Shown here: positions 1-10,850 of the stretch, one piece after another | Layout of the letters: every line of letters starts with the position of its first letter | Numbering within the stretch: position 1 is the stretch's first letter | Assembly (NCBI RefSeq): GCF_040049215.1 | Contig: NZ_JBDZDN010000003.1 | Location: forward strand, 558,001 to 622,000 | Source of the DNA: Mesorhizobium_K sp040049215 | GTDB taxonomy: Bacteria > Pseudomonadota > Alphaproteobacteria > Rhizobiales > Rhizobiaceae | DNA: 64,000 bases | Reading direction: 5' to 3' | Notes under the pieces: model-generated | Database searches by the model: none | Seen by the model: the letters and a program-made list of their open reading frames with translations, nothing else | Told to the model about the DNA's origin: nothing | Program-made: the position numbers and the translations under genes

Positions 1-53
1 GCAAGCGCCAGCAAGGCGCCGCCGGTAAGCAGGCTGCGACGGTCAACCGACAT
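1..53 (-). CDS. Tat-exported protein, N-terminus only (partial)
   Basis: Only the first 17 codons are in the window. The frame reads MSVDRRSLLTGGALLAL on the minus strand: a twin-arginine pair, then a hydrophobic stretch, as in the n- and h-regions of a Tat signal peptide. The product is probably folded in the cytoplasm and exported, but its identity cannot be told from this fragment. It is divergent from lon. The ATG is at 51-53. Confidence 0.5.
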   Translation of the reverse strand, partial: MSVDRRSLLTGGALLAL

Positions 54-405
54 GGCGATTACCCAAGGTCAATGCGGTCAACTCCTGACTCAAGACTGTA
101 TCGCACAGCGCGATCCCATTGATTGAGCACGTTCTTTCCTAAGATTGGGTTCTCATCCTAGTGCCAGTTCTCGCGCCACGGAAGCGCTGCCTAGCGGAGC
201 TATGCACCGGAAGCACGGCGCAGTCCGGTCCGGGCGCGCGCCCTTGATCTTTGCCGTCTTCCTATCCAATTAACGTCCATAAGGCTTCGGCTTAATCTCG
301 TGCTGCAATCCACATATCATGATAGCGTGGTAGGCGAGACGGTTCGCGGCCGCTAATATGAGATTCGCGGTCGGCCAAAGGCGGCTGCGGCAGAAAGGTA
401 ATTCG
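54..405. other. Intergenic region upstream of lon, no gene seen
   Basis: These 352 bases separate the divergent Tat-protein gene and lon. No frame looks like a protein and no RNA gene was recognised. CCCTTGAT (241-248) and CCTAT (261-265) resemble heat-shock promoter elements, which would suit lon, but their 12-nt spacing is short, so no promoter is called. A ribosome site (AGAAAGG, 394-400) lies just before the lon ATG. Confidence 0.5.
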
Positions 406-2820
<2,415 letters not shown>

Positions 2821-2851
2821 CCTGATCGGGGTTGGTGCACTGCAACAATGG

Positions 2852-2880
2852 AAAGCCGGGCCCTGCGCCCGGCTTTTTTG
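2852..2880 (+). terminator. Rho-independent terminator of lon
   Basis: An 8-bp stem AGCCGGGC / GCCCGGCT (2854-2861 with 2867-2874) closes a 5-nt loop and runs into six T residues. It lies 33 nt behind the lon stop. Confidence 0.88.
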
Positions 2881-3007
2881 TGAAAAAAGCCCGGATTTCC
2901 AAGCTTTTTATCGCTTTTACGGCTTGGTTGCGGAACCGGTTCTTTCTAAAGTCCGTTTCCTGCCGGATGAGTCTTTCGTCCCGGTTTTCTCATGGAAGGG
3001 AAGTTAT

Positions 3008-3280
3008 ATGAACAAGAACGAACTAGTGTCTGCCGTCGCCGACGCAGCGAAGATTTCCAAGGGCGATGCGCAGTCGGCAGTTGACGCGGTCTTTTCCGTG
3101 ATCACCGGCGAGTTGAAGAATGGCGGCGACGTGCGTCTGGTCGGCTTCGGCAACTTCACGGTTTCCAAGCGCGCTGCCTCGACGGGCCGCAACCCGCAGA
3201 CTGGCGCGGCGGTCAAGATTCCCGCTCGCACCGTGCCGAAGTTCTCGGCCGGCAAAGGCCTCAAGGACGCGGTCAACTGA
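3008..3280 (+). CDS. hupB: DNA-binding protein HU
   Basis: Small basic nucleoid protein that bends and compacts DNA as a dimer. The 90-residue product has exact HU length and starts MNKNELVSAVADAAKISKGDA. The conserved GFGNF turn and the beta-arm signature GRNPQTGAAVKIPA are present, followed by the usual PKFSAGKGLKDAVN tail. The ATG at 3008 is preceded by GGAAGGGAAG. The lon-hup order is common in proteobacteria, but each gene here has its own terminator, so they are likely separate transcripts. Confidence 0.97.
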   Translation: MNKNELVSAVADAAKISKGDAQSAVDAVFSVITGELKNGGDVRLVGFGNFTVSKRAASTGRNPQTGAAVKIPARTVPKFSAGKGLKDAVN

Positions 3281-3300
3281 CCGATAGGTCACTGATGTCG

Positions 3301-3331
3301 AAAAAGCCGGGCTTGACCCGGCTTTTTCTTT
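3301..3331 (+). terminator. Rho-independent terminator of hupB
   Basis: Perfect 11-bp stem AAAAAGCCGGG / CCCGGCTTTTT (3301-3311 with 3317-3327), loop CTTGA, followed by CTTTT. It is nearly identical to the terminator at 4433-4464 behind the next gene, with one loop base changed. Confidence 0.92.
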
Positions 3332-3535
3332 TCCGGCGGCTCCGCGGCAAGGATTATCTCGGCGCTGGGCGGGTTGTACCGTGCTTGTTCATGAGACGTT
3401 AACCGGGCCGATGGCTTAGGCGCGACGTATGACCGCCCATCACATATGTTGGCTGGACAACAGATAGCGATCGCGTACCGTCGTTTGCGGCTGGGGGCGA
3501 ATCAAGAAGACATCGATGACTGGAGGAACCAGCCT

Positions 3536-4405
3536 GTGAGCCCTACCAAGACATTCTTCATCGCGACCCTGTGCGGTATTGCTATCAGTGCACTTCCGCT
3601 CGACTACGGAAGCGACGGATTCGACATCGGCGCCTATGCCAAGAATGGCGGCGGCAACGGCAACGGGGGCGGTAACGGGGGCGGCAACGGGGGCGGCAAC
3701 GGCAACGGGGGTGGCAACGGTAACGGCAACGGGGGCGCGCAGGGCAAGTCCGCGTCGGCGGCCGGTCAAACCAAGTCGAGCGTCGGCGCTGAAAAGAAGG
3801 CCGCAAAGCTTGCGGCGAAACAGCAGCAGGTCGCCGCAGTATCGGCGGAAGAGACCCTGGCCAAGGAAAAGAACCTCAATGCCAAGCTCGGCCGGCTGAA
3901 TTCGCTGAAGCGCAACATCAACGCCTACATCAACTCCAAGAGCCCGAAATTCGCCGCCATCCAGGCATTCGTGATGGCGTCGGCCGAAGCCGAAAACGCG
4001 CTCGCCGGAGAACAGGCAGAGTTGGACGCGCTCAATGCCGAGCTCGATGCGCTGACGGATATCCCCGAAGCCCAACGGACGACCGAGGAGCAGGAGAGGT
4101 TCGAGGCCTTGCCGGACCTCATCGCCACGCAAGAAGATGTTGTGGAGGACGCCGAGACCGCGGCTGTCCCCGATGAGGAAGCGCTCGCTGCGGCGCTTAA
4201 CGAGATGGGCAACAAGACGCCCGTCGATCAGGAGGTGATTGACTGGGCGAAGGAAGTCCTTGGCGTCGGCGAGGAAAATGTCGGCAAGATCGACGAGATG
4301 CGCGAGACGCTGGAGGCCGCTGCTGCCGAAGAGACGGCCGAGGCGCCTGAGACCGAGACGACTGAAACAGCCGATCCGGTGGTTCCCGTTGAGCCGGTGC
4401 CCTGA
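3536..4405 (+). CDS. Secreted Gly/Asn-rich hypothetical protein
   Basis: No function recognised. The 289-residue product starts at GTG 3536 behind TGGAGGA; an upstream ATG at 3446 would add 30 residues with no signal character. Residues 1-20 (MSPTKTFFIATLCGIAISAL) look like a signal peptide. A Gly/Asn tract of about 32 residues follows (GGGNGNGGG units, near residues 37-68). Next comes a Lys/Ala/Gln-rich helical segment, an alpha-helical acidic body with many Glu and Ala, and a Glu/Thr/Pro tail ending EPVP. There is no cysteine outside the signal region and no second membrane segment. The composition suggests an extracytoplasmic structural or surface protein. It is flanked by two near-identical terminators and is probably monocistronic. 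Confidence 0.75.
   Translation: MSPTKTFFIATLCGIAISALPLDYGSDGFDIGAYAKNGGGNGNGGGNGGGNGGGNGNGGGNGNGNGGAQGKSASAAGQTKSSVGAEKKAAKLAAKQQQVAAVSAEETLAKEKNLNAKLGRLNSLKRNINAYINSKSPKFAAIQAFVMASAEAENALAGEQAELDALNAELDALTDIPEAQRTTEEQERFEALPDLIATQEDVVEDAETAAVPDEEALAAALNEMGNKTPVDQEVIDWAKEVLGVGEENVGKIDEMRETLEAAAAEETAEAPETETTETADPVVPVEPVP
3644..3738 (+). repeat. In-frame Gly/Asn-coding tandem repeat
   Basis: Imperfect 6- and 12-bp units of the type GGCAACGGGGGC are repeated about eight times and encode the (G)nNG tract. Such tracts can change length by slippage without shifting the frame, because the unit is a multiple of three. Confidence 0.85.
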
Positions 4406-4431
4406 CGGCGGCTCAACACGCTTCGAAATAG

Positions 4432-4465
4432 GAAAAAGCCGGGCTCGACCCGGCTTTTTCTTTGA
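4432..4465 (+). terminator. Rho-independent terminator of the Gly/Asn-rich gene
   Basis: 11-bp stem AAAAAGCCGGG / CCCGGCTTTTT (4433-4443 with 4449-4459), loop CTCGA, then CTTT. It is a near copy of the hupB terminator. Confidence 0.92.
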
Positions 4466-4678
4466 TAACGCGCACTTTTTGAATTGCCCGACGCACCGTC
4501 GTTCCGGCCCTGATCCGCCCGGCTTGTGGCACATCTGCCACACAGGCTGGCCGAAGCGAACGATGCTTTGCCTCCACTAAAGGTTGCCGTTGCGGTTGTT
4601 GCCGCACTGCCGCAAAACATACCGTACGGGAAGGCGAATCCCTTCCTCTCTCGCATCCGGATGTAATTGGAGGTTCGT

Positions 4679-5938
4679 GTGCACTTCAGGCGCCTCTTTC
4701 TCGCCTCGGCTGCAGCGCTCGTTGCGGTCTCGGGCGCACGCGCGGCGGATGCCGTCGTGGTCGCCGAACCGGAGCCTATGGAATATGTCCGCATCTGCGA
4801 CACCTACGGCGTCGGGTTCTATTACATTCCCGGCACCGAGACCTGCCTGAAGGTCAGCGGCTATATGCGCTTCGATGTGGGGGCGGGGGCTTTCGGTTTC
4901 ACGGACGTCACGGACAAACGAGCCTGGTCGGAGGGGGAGTTTGGCTGGTGGGACGAACTGAACGACACCTATGATATGCGCGCCAGGTTCCAGTTGCGGC
5001 TGGATTCCCGTGCCGAGACGGAACTCGGTACGCTTCGCACCTATGCGGCCATCAATTTCAACTACAGCACTTTCGAGTACAACGAAGACCCCTTTTCCTT
5101 CGATGGTGTCTGGATGACCGACGTCGAGGATACGGTATCGATCGAGCACGCCTATATGGAACTCGCGGGATTCCGCGTCGGCAAGACCGATTCGCTATTC
5201 TCCACCTTCACCGGTTATGCTGGCGGGGTGATCAACGACGACATAATCGGCTACGGCCCTTACCGCACGAACCAGTTCGCATATGGATGGTCAAGTGACA
5301 GCGGATTTGCCGCGGCGGTCGCGCTCGAAATGGGTGACGGCGATATCATTGCGCCTTTCCTGGCGCCGGCTTTCAACCAGCCTAACCTCTACACGCTGGA
5401 CAGCTACGTTCCCCATGTCGTCGGCGGCGTCGGCTGGCAGGGTGCCTGGGGCGGGGCGTCGGTTGTAGCGGGCTACGATTCGGTGTGGGAAGAGGGCGCA
5501 GTCAAGGCGCGCGTCGACTTCTATCCGACCGACAGGCTGTCGCTGTTCGCGATGGCGGGGTGGTCGAGCTACGACGACGACTACCTGTTCCTTGAGTACT
5601 GGAACGGGTCGAGTTGGACGGAAGTCGAGGTCAAGGACAGCCCGAACTACTATGCTCCCTGGGGTGGCAACTGGGCAGTTTGGGCCGGCGGTTCCTTTAT
5701 GATGACCGACAAAGCGACGTTCAACCTTCAGGTCTCCTACGACCAGATGGAGGACTTCGCCGTGGTGGCCAACATCGCTTACGAGCTTGTTCCAAACTTC
5801 GTCATTACACCCGAGATCGCGTACATCGACAACTTTGATGATGAGTTCCAGAACTGGAACGAGTACTGGAACGGCGAAGAAGTTCCGTCGGAGAACTGGG
5901 GTTTCTTTGTCCGCGCCCAGGCGAATTTTGGCGGTTGA
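4679..5938 (+). CDS. Outer-membrane porin (alphaproteobacterial Porin_2 family)
   Basis: General diffusion porin for small hydrophilic solutes. The GTG at 4679 follows TTGGAGG by 5 nt; a TTG at 4667 would bury that ribosome site. The 419-residue product has a signal peptide cut after ARA (about residue 22). The mature N-terminus then shows the family hallmark VRICDTYGVGFYYIPGTETCLKVSGYMRFD, here as two overlapping pieces: a CDTYG...ETC cysteine pair and the first beta strand. Alternating aromatic beta strands follow and the chain ends RAQANFGG. Length fits rhizobial porins of about 350-420 residues. It overlaps the next gene by one base (TGATG), so the two are probably co-expressed. Confidence 0.93.
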   Translation: MHFRRLFLASAAALVAVSGARAADAVVVAEPEPMEYVRICDTYGVGFYYIPGTETCLKVSGYMRFDVGAGAFGFTDVTDKRAWSEGEFGWWDELNDTYDMRARFQLRLDSRAETELGTLRTYAAINFNYSTFEYNEDPFSFDGVWMTDVEDTVSIEHAYMELAGFRVGKTDSLFSTFTGYAGGVINDDIIGYGPYRTNQFAYGWSSDSGFAAAVALEMGDGDIIAPFLAPAFNQPNLYTLDSYVPHVVGGVGWQGAWGGASVVAGYDSVWEEGAVKARVDFYPTDRLSLFAMAGWSSYDDDYLFLEYWNGSSWTEVEVKDSPNYYAPWGGNWAVWAGGSFMMTDKATFNLQVSYDQMEDFAVVANIAYELVPNFVITPEIAYIDNFDDEFQNWNEYWNGEEVPSENWGFFVRAQANFGG

Positions 5939-5949
5939 TGGAGCGTCCT

Positions 5950-6711
5950 ATGAAGGGGTCGGCAAACAAAACTATCGTCGCTGCAACCGCCGTTCTTTTG
6001 TTAACGTCCGTGGCGTTCGCTCAGGAACAGGTCGGACAGGCGACGCTGATCAAGACGGCGGTCACCGGCGCCGCCGGACCGCTCGCGCTCAAGTCTCCCG
6101 TTTATCGCGACGAGCGTATCAGCACGTCGCAGAGCGGGCTCGGCGAGTTCACGTTCCGTGACGGCACCAAGTTCGCGGTAGGCGGCAATTCCTCCGTCGT
6201 CATCGACCGTTTCGTGTTCGACGATGCGAACTCCTTCAACCAGCTTACCCTGAACGCCGCGCGGGGGTCGTTCCGCTGGATCTCAGGCAAGTCGAAATCA
6301 GAAGCCTACGAGATCGTGACGCCGGCCGGCGTCATCGGCGTGCGTGGCACGCGGCTCGACATTTTTGTCGGCCTTGGCGGCATCACCTCGGTCGTACTGC
6401 TTGAAGGGGCCGCGCGGTTCTGCGGCGCCAATGGCTGTGAGGAACTGCGTCGACGTTGCGACGTCGTGGTTGCAACGCCCGGCGGCGGAGTCGCTCCCGC
6501 CTCGCGGGTCAACCGCGACATCTATCAGACGGTCGGTACGGACACCGCCTTTCCGTTCCTGTCCGGCAGGCAGAGGCTGACGCGCGGCTTCTACGGCTTC
6601 GCCAGCGGCAGTTGCGGCCTGTCTGGATCGCGGTCCGGAATGCAGCGGACCGAGCCGGGCGGAGCGGACCGGCCAGAACGCCCGGCTGCCCCTAGCGGGT
6701 ATCCGGACTGA
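5950..6711 (+). CDS. Secreted FecR-domain protein
   Basis: The product (253 residues) has a signal peptide MKGSANKTIVAATAVLLLTSVAFA and then a FecR-like beta domain (about residues 35-165) with the typical FRDGTKFAVGG and TPAGVIGVRGT motifs. Classic FecR proteins are single-pass membrane anti-sigma factors; this one has no cytoplasmic anti-sigma part and no sigma-factor gene beside it, so it is more likely a periplasmic or surface protein that reuses the fold. A Cys-rich patch CGANGCEELRRRC and a Pro/Gly-rich tail end the chain. ATG 5950 has GGAG 7 nt upstream; ATG 5938, which overlaps the porin stop, is the alternative and would add four residues. It forms a two-gene unit with the porin. Confidence 0.82.
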   Translation: MKGSANKTIVAATAVLLLTSVAFAQEQVGQATLIKTAVTGAAGPLALKSPVYRDERISTSQSGLGEFTFRDGTKFAVGGNSSVVIDRFVFDDANSFNQLTLNAARGSFRWISGKSKSEAYEIVTPAGVIGVRGTRLDIFVGLGGITSVVLLEGAARFCGANGCEELRRRCDVVVATPGGGVAPASRVNRDIYQTVGTDTAFPFLSGRQRLTRGFYGFASGSCGLSGSRSGMQRTEPGGADRPERPAAPSGYPD

Positions 6712-6825
6712 TCGCTTGAGCAGAACGGCTGCCTGCGGCGCAGGTAGCGGCGGGAGGCGGACGATTTCCCTTGTGTCGAAGGAAGCAATCCATGGCTTCT
6801 TGACGGCGGTCGCCATAGCTAAGCA

Positions 6826-8049
6826 ATGACGACGGCAGATGCCTTTGCGCAACACGGGACATCCGCGCCCGATGCCCGTCCGAGAGCGGATCCGCCGGAG
6901 GACGTGTGGGGGCGGCGATACGATCTCGACTGGCTGAGGGTATTCGCGTTCGGTGTTCTCATCTTCTATCACGTCGGCATGTTCTACGTGACCTGGGACT
7001 GGATCGTGAAGAGCCGTTACAGCGCTCCGTTCCTGGAACCTGTCATGGGGCTGACAAATCCGTGGCGGTTGGCGCTTTTATTTTTCATTTCGGGCGCAGC
7101 GGTCCGCTTCGCCATCGACAAGACAACCTTGGGCATATTTCTGCCGGAGCGGTTCACGCGGCTGCTCGTCCCTCTGGCGTTCGGCATGGCGGTGATTTGT
7201 GTGCCGCAAGCCTACGCAGAACTTCGTTATCTGGGCGAGATCGAGCCGGGTTTTTTCGCATTCTACCGCGACTATCTCGGCTACGGCGACTTCTCGATCG
7301 TCGCGCCGCCTTGGTATCACCTCTGGTATGTCGCCTACATTCTTGTCTACACGTTGATTGCGGTGGCGTGTCTGCCGCTGCTGAGACCTGCGGCAACCGC
7401 TTTTGGTGGATCGTTCGTCGCTTGGCTGGCAAGAGGGCGCGCGTGGCGGCTGCTTTTCGTGCCGGCGCTCCCGTTCGCCGCTTATGCGGTGACACTGGAT
7501 CCCTACTTCCCGACAACGCTTGCCCTGTGGGGGGATTGGGCCAACATCGCACAAACGCTCACATTCTTCCTCATCGGCTTCGCGGCGGCGAAGAGTGAGG
7601 ATTTCTGGAACGCCGTCGACAGGACGTTGCCGGCATCGATTTTCCTCTCGCTGGTTCTGGGCGGCTTGCTGCTGACGGCATTGCTCAACCAGTTCGCGGT
7701 GGGCTCGGACCTGCAATTGCTGAACGCGGTGCTGCTTCTGAGGGAATTTTATGCTTGGTCGATCATCGTCATGCTGCTTGGCCTTGGGCGCAGGTTCGCA
7801 AATTGCGCGAGCCCCACGCTGACCCATCTGAACTCGGCAATATTCCCATACTACATCCTGCATCAGACGATCATTGTGCTTGTCGGCTATTGGTTCACGG
7901 TGAACGAGGCTTCTGTCGCGATCGAGGCGACGACGATGGTCGGGGCGACAGTCATTGGTTGCATATTGGGATACGAAGTCCTCCGTAGGGTACCTGCGTT
8001 GAGGCCGCTGTTCGGTCTGCCCAAGCGCAGAAGGCGAGCGGAAGCCTAG
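6826..8049 (+). CDS. Acyltransferase-3 family membrane protein (OpgC/MdoC-like)
   Basis: Integral membrane O-acyltransferase of 407 residues with about ten hydrophobic segments. The family start RYDLDWLRVFAFGVLIFYHVGMFY holds the conserved Asp and His. Members move acyl groups from a cytoplasmic donor onto extracytoplasmic glycans; the closest named type by feel is OpgC, which succinylates periplasmic glucans, but no glucan genes lie nearby, so the substrate is unknown. The N-terminal 25 residues are polar and Pro/Asp-rich. The ATG is at 6826. Its stop shares the CTAG at 8046-8049 with the stop of the convergent glycosyltransferase gene. Confidence 0.85.
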   Translation: MTTADAFAQHGTSAPDARPRADPPEDVWGRRYDLDWLRVFAFGVLIFYHVGMFYVTWDWIVKSRYSAPFLEPVMGLTNPWRLALLFFISGAAVRFAIDKTTLGIFLPERFTRLLVPLAFGMAVICVPQAYAELRYLGEIEPGFFAFYRDYLGYGDFSIVAPPWYHLWYVAYILVYTLIAVACLPLLRPAATAFGGSFVAWLARGRAWRLLFVPALPFAAYAVTLDPYFPTTLALWGDWANIAQTLTFFLIGFAAAKSEDFWNAVDRTLPASIFLSLVLGGLLLTALLNQFAVGSDLQLLNAVLLLREFYAWSIIVMLLGLGRRFANCASPTLTHLNSAIFPYYILHQTIIVLVGYWFTVNEASVAIEATTMVGATVIGCILGYEVLRRVPALRPLFGLPKRRRRAEA

Positions 8050-9230
8050 ACTCTATGATCCATGACGGCTGCGATCCTCCGCCTGATCAGCTTGCGCTGG
8101 TTTGCCTGGAAATGTGGCCTGAGCTCATCGGCCAGATCCCTGGCGCGGCGGGCCATTGCGGCGTCTTCATAGGCGTCAAGCACGATGGAGCGAAAACGCC
8201 CGGCGCGTCTGTCCGCCTTGTCGACGGATATTAGGGTCCCACGGTCTTCGACTGCCCTAGCGTAGTACTCTTGTTCCCGATGCTGCGGCACGGACACGTG
8301 GGGCAGTCCCGAGGCGAGGCCCATGCAGAGCGTGCCGGGTTGCGCTGCGTTGACCAGCAGCCGGCTACGCTTCGCCACGAGGTCGATTGGGACAGGCGAT
8401 CGCTCGACGTGGATCCCCCGCCGGGTGAGGTTATCCGCAGCCTTGATGTCGATTCCGGGAATGAAGGCGCGGGTCGGCGCTCCGAGATAGCTTATTGCCT
8501 CCATCAGCCCCGGATCGAACTTCTCGGTGCTCGAAAAATAGATGAAGATCTCATCGCCATCGGAAACCGGTTCTGCTGTCCCGCCAATGATCGGTGGCAG
8601 CAAGGGTTGCGAGCGCCACTCGGTGTAGGGGTCGAGCATCTCCAGCGTAAAAACGAGCTGGTCGGTGCAGGCATAGACTTCCGGAAGCCGCGCAAGCCTG
8701 GGGATGCCGAACTCCGGAACCACCGAATTGATTGTGTCGACGATCTCCGCCTCGTCATGAATGCGCGTCGAATGACGTGGCAGAAGAATAGGAAAAGTCG
8801 TCATGTTCGGAGCCGGAACCAAATATCCGGTACCCACTGCAACGCATGGGATTCCAAGACCTCGTGCAGCCAGCAGCGCACACGGTGCGCTGTCGGCGAT
8901 GACCAAGGAGATGTCGCACTCACTCATGACCCCTTGCCACCAGCCGATGCATTCGCGGAGGATTTCGGGGCTGCGGAAGCTCATGTCTCCCATGAATTCG
9001 CCCCAGGTCGACGTAGCCGGGTTTCCGTGGGCTTTTCTATACTCGTCCGAAAAGGGCAGCCAAGGGCCCTGCACCGGGTTGCAAAGGGCGGCCAGCTCGC
9101 TCTCGAAGTCCAGTTTGCACAGGGCGGCGTCGAACGTGAAACGGTCGCCGACGGCCTCGGCAACCGTTCTCAACGTGACGACATGGCCGCGGCCGCTGCC
9201 GTGTTCCCAAGCAAGCAGGGCTCCCAGCAT
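8046..9230 (-). CDS. Glycosyltransferase, UGT/GT-B-like
   Basis: The 394-residue product begins MLGALLAWEHGSGRGHVVTL, the glycine-rich N-terminal loop of GT-B glycosyltransferases of the macrolide/rhamnosyl type that act on lipids or natural products with a nucleotide sugar. The C-terminal half keeps a nucleotide-sugar-like layout: IFIYFSSTEKFDPGLM, then a shortened donor site around AAQPGTLCMGLASGLPHVSVPQ, where most family members have H-x-G-x-G-T. The change of His to Gln-Pro weakens the prediction of donor type. The open frame runs upstream into the tRNA-Asp gene, so the ATG at 9228-9230 is chosen from the family N-terminus. The gene stands alone and is convergent with the acyltransferase. 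Confidence 0.8.
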   Translation of the reverse strand: MLGALLAWEHGSGRGHVVTLRTVAEAVGDRFTFDAALCKLDFESELAALCNPVQGPWLPFSDEYRKAHGNPATSTWGEFMGDMSFRSPEILRECIGWWQGVMSECDISLVIADSAPCALLAARGLGIPCVAVGTGYLVPAPNMTTFPILLPRHSTRIHDEAEIVDTINSVVPEFGIPRLARLPEVYACTDQLVFTLEMLDPYTEWRSQPLLPPIIGGTAEPVSDGDEIFIYFSSTEKFDPGLMEAISYLGAPTRAFIPGIDIKAADNLTRRGIHVERSPVPIDLVAKRSRLLVNAAQPGTLCMGLASGLPHVSVPQHREQEYYARAVEDRGTLISVDKADRRAGRFRSIVLDAYEDAAMARRARDLADELRPHFQANQRKLIRRRIAAVMDHRV

Positions 9231-9492
9231 CGCTAACTCGCCGTGTGCGGCCAGGTCGGCGCAGCAGGCCCGCGGCAGGCTCGGCAGGTGTTCTTGTCGA
9301 TCAACCCTGTGTAGCGGCAGGCAACAGCACCGGCGGCAGCGGGCATGGATGGAACTCCATCTGAGGCGGTATCGTCGCGGTCGGCAATCGCGGTTCTTTC
9401 TTTGTCCGATCCCGTCCGCAACCGCAAGGCCACCAGCCGCGCCGTCGCGAGAACCGCGTTCCCCGCCGCAAACCCTGCAGAATGTGGAGGAA

Positions 9493-9569
9493 TGGCGCGA
9501 GTGACGGGGCTCGAACCCGCGACCTCCGGCGTGACAGGCCGGCACTCTAACCGACTGAGCTACACCCGC
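9493..9569 (-). tRNA. tRNA-Asp (GTC)
   Basis: On the minus strand the acceptor arm GCGGGTG pairs with CACTCGC (one G-T), the anticodon loop is CTGTCAC with anticodon GTC, the T loop is GGTTCGAGCC, and the CCA end is encoded. The length is 77 nt. Confidence 0.97.
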
Positions 9570-9790
9570 GCATGACGCGCACGTGACTGGCGTGTTGCGT
9601 CGTTGGCGGCTGGATAAGGGGTTCGACCGGGAGTGTCAAGCGCCGCAGCGACGTTAGCCGCGTGTGACGCAAGCGCTTCCGGAATCCCGCCGCGCTGCAA
9701 AGGGCCGCAGCCCGCGCCGGCCCCGATTCCGCTTGCGGAGCCACGCCGAAATGCTTAAACGTCCGGGCCTGATTTTCGAGCCTGTTTCTG

Positions 9791-9866
<76 letters not shown>

Positions 9867-9939
9867 AAGTCATGCGATTGAAATTGCTTGTTTTTCTTAG
9901 AACGGTTGCCTCCGATTTTGAGACATATGTTCTGATCTA

Positions 9940-10251
9940 GCTACCATCCAGCAACCCGACCGCACGCTTGTCACCCAGTTGGCAAGCTTGAGCTGCGGCA
10001 CTCGAAAGCGGGGCTCGACCTCGTCGGATCGCAGGTATTTGCGGATCGTGTTCCGCGACAGTCCCGTGCGCCGCGCAATCTCCCGGATCGAAAGTCCATC
10101 CCGCAGATGTCAGCGCCGGATAACGCTCAGTAACGCCATGTCTATCACTCCAATGTCCCCTGAAATCATCAAGCAGGGGTGGGTTCAAACATGGGTCACT
10201 CTCGATGGAAAAATCCCTCAATCCCGGGTCAACTCTCGGCGGAAATCAACA
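9940..10251 (-). mobile_element. IS21-family remnant (one end plus start of istA)
   Basis: Read on the minus strand, the element starts at 10251 with TGTTGATTTCC. It carries two imperfect copies of a CGAGAGT(T)GACCC motif (near 10190-10245), the multiple transposase sites typical of IS21 termini, and then the 5' part of istA. The rest of istA, all of istB and the other end are missing. The boundary at 10251/10252 is sharp because a livF fragment starts in the next base. Confidence 0.8.
9945..10139 (-). pseudogene. istA: istA fragment (IS21 transposase N-terminus), broken
   Basis: From the ATG at 10137-10139 the frame reads MALLSVIRR, then an in-frame TGA where relatives have Trp, then HLRDGLSIREIARRTGLSRN and TIRKYLRSDEVEPRFRVP. 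This is the helix-turn-helix that IstA uses to bind IS ends. After RVP the similarity stops and the frame continues as unrelated sequence for about 20 codons. A premature stop plus loss of the DDE core makes it dead. Confidence 0.8.
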
Positions 10252-10494
10252 CTGCTTCTTCTTGATGAGCCGAGCCTCGGCCTGTTGCCGATCATGGCTG
10301 ACGAAATCATGGAGAGACTGATCGTGATCGGTCGGGAGGGTATGACGATCTGTCTGGTCGAACAGAATGTCTATTCGGCGCTCAGCATTTCCGAGTACGC
10401 CTACGTTCTAGAGAGTGGCCGGATTGAGATGGAGGGGAAAGCAGCCGATCTCATCACTCGAGATTCCGTGCGTCAAAGCTATCTCGGCATGTGA
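10252..10494 (+). pseudogene. livF: livF C-terminal fragment (branched-chain amino-acid ABC ATPase)
   Basis: About 80 codons of the C-terminal third of a LivF-type ATPase remain. They start exactly at the IS end with the Walker B segment LLLLDEPSLGL, continue through the H-loop region (here ICLVEQN, with the usual LivF VEQN form) and end RDSVRQSYLGM, the normal family terminus. Walker A, the Q-loop and the signature motif are absent, so no working ATPase can be made. The IS21 insertion followed by deletion is the likely cause of the truncation. No other liv genes are present nearby. Confidence 0.82.
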
Positions 10495-10757
10495 CTTTGA
10501 CATTGGCGCCAAGAATAAGCCGGGCCCGAAGTGGCCTGCCACTGACCTCTCATCCGGCTGCGGACGCGCCGGCTTGGCCTGTCGACGGCTGCGGGGGCAC
10601 TCAGTTCTCCAACTATTGGTGAGGCGCGACGCCGAGTTCTGGCCGGCATGCGGAGCCGTTGAAATATCAGTGTAAAATAATAATCCACATAGGCTTATGC
10701 ATATGTGTTACGATGGTAAAATACTCCAAAAATATAACAAAAACACAGGAGGCTGCC
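10495..10757. other. Intergenic, becomes AT-rich from about 10655
   Basis: No gene seen. GC content falls sharply from about 10655 (TAAAATAATAATCC, AAAATATAACAAAAAC), unlike the rest of the window. That suggests transferred DNA or a promoter for the two following genes. Confidence 0.4.
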
Positions 10758-10850
10758 TTGAGCGCATACGCTTTCCATTTAGTCATGAAGGTCTCGGTTC
10801 TGGTATTCATTTCTGCTTCCGCATATGCGATTTATGCGGGGTTGTTATGA
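10758..10850 (+). CDS. 30-residue hydrophobic small protein
   Basis: A perfect ribosome site AGGAGG (10747-10752) sits 5 nt before a TTG start. The product is a 30-residue peptide with a single hydrophobic helix (VLVFISASAYAIYAGLL). Its stop overlaps the start of the DUF1488 gene as ATGA, which argues for real translation and coupling. An in-frame ATG at 10713 would give 45 residues but lacks a ribosome site. No known family was recognised. Confidence 0.5.
   Translation: MSAYAFHLVMKVSVLVFISASAYAIYAGLL

Noticed and set aside
241..265. Heat-shock (RpoH) promoter of lon
   Set aside because: CCCTTGAT and CCTAT are suggestive, but the 12-nt gap is too short to call with confidence.
3585..3806. 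Arg/Cys-rich ORF opposite the Gly/Asn repeat
   Set aside because: Product of reading the repeat on the wrong strand; no support.
9979..10494. Intact 171-residue ATPase gene
   Set aside because: The first 90 codons are translated IS21 end and antisense istA; only the last 80 are livF, without Walker A, so it is a pseudogene.
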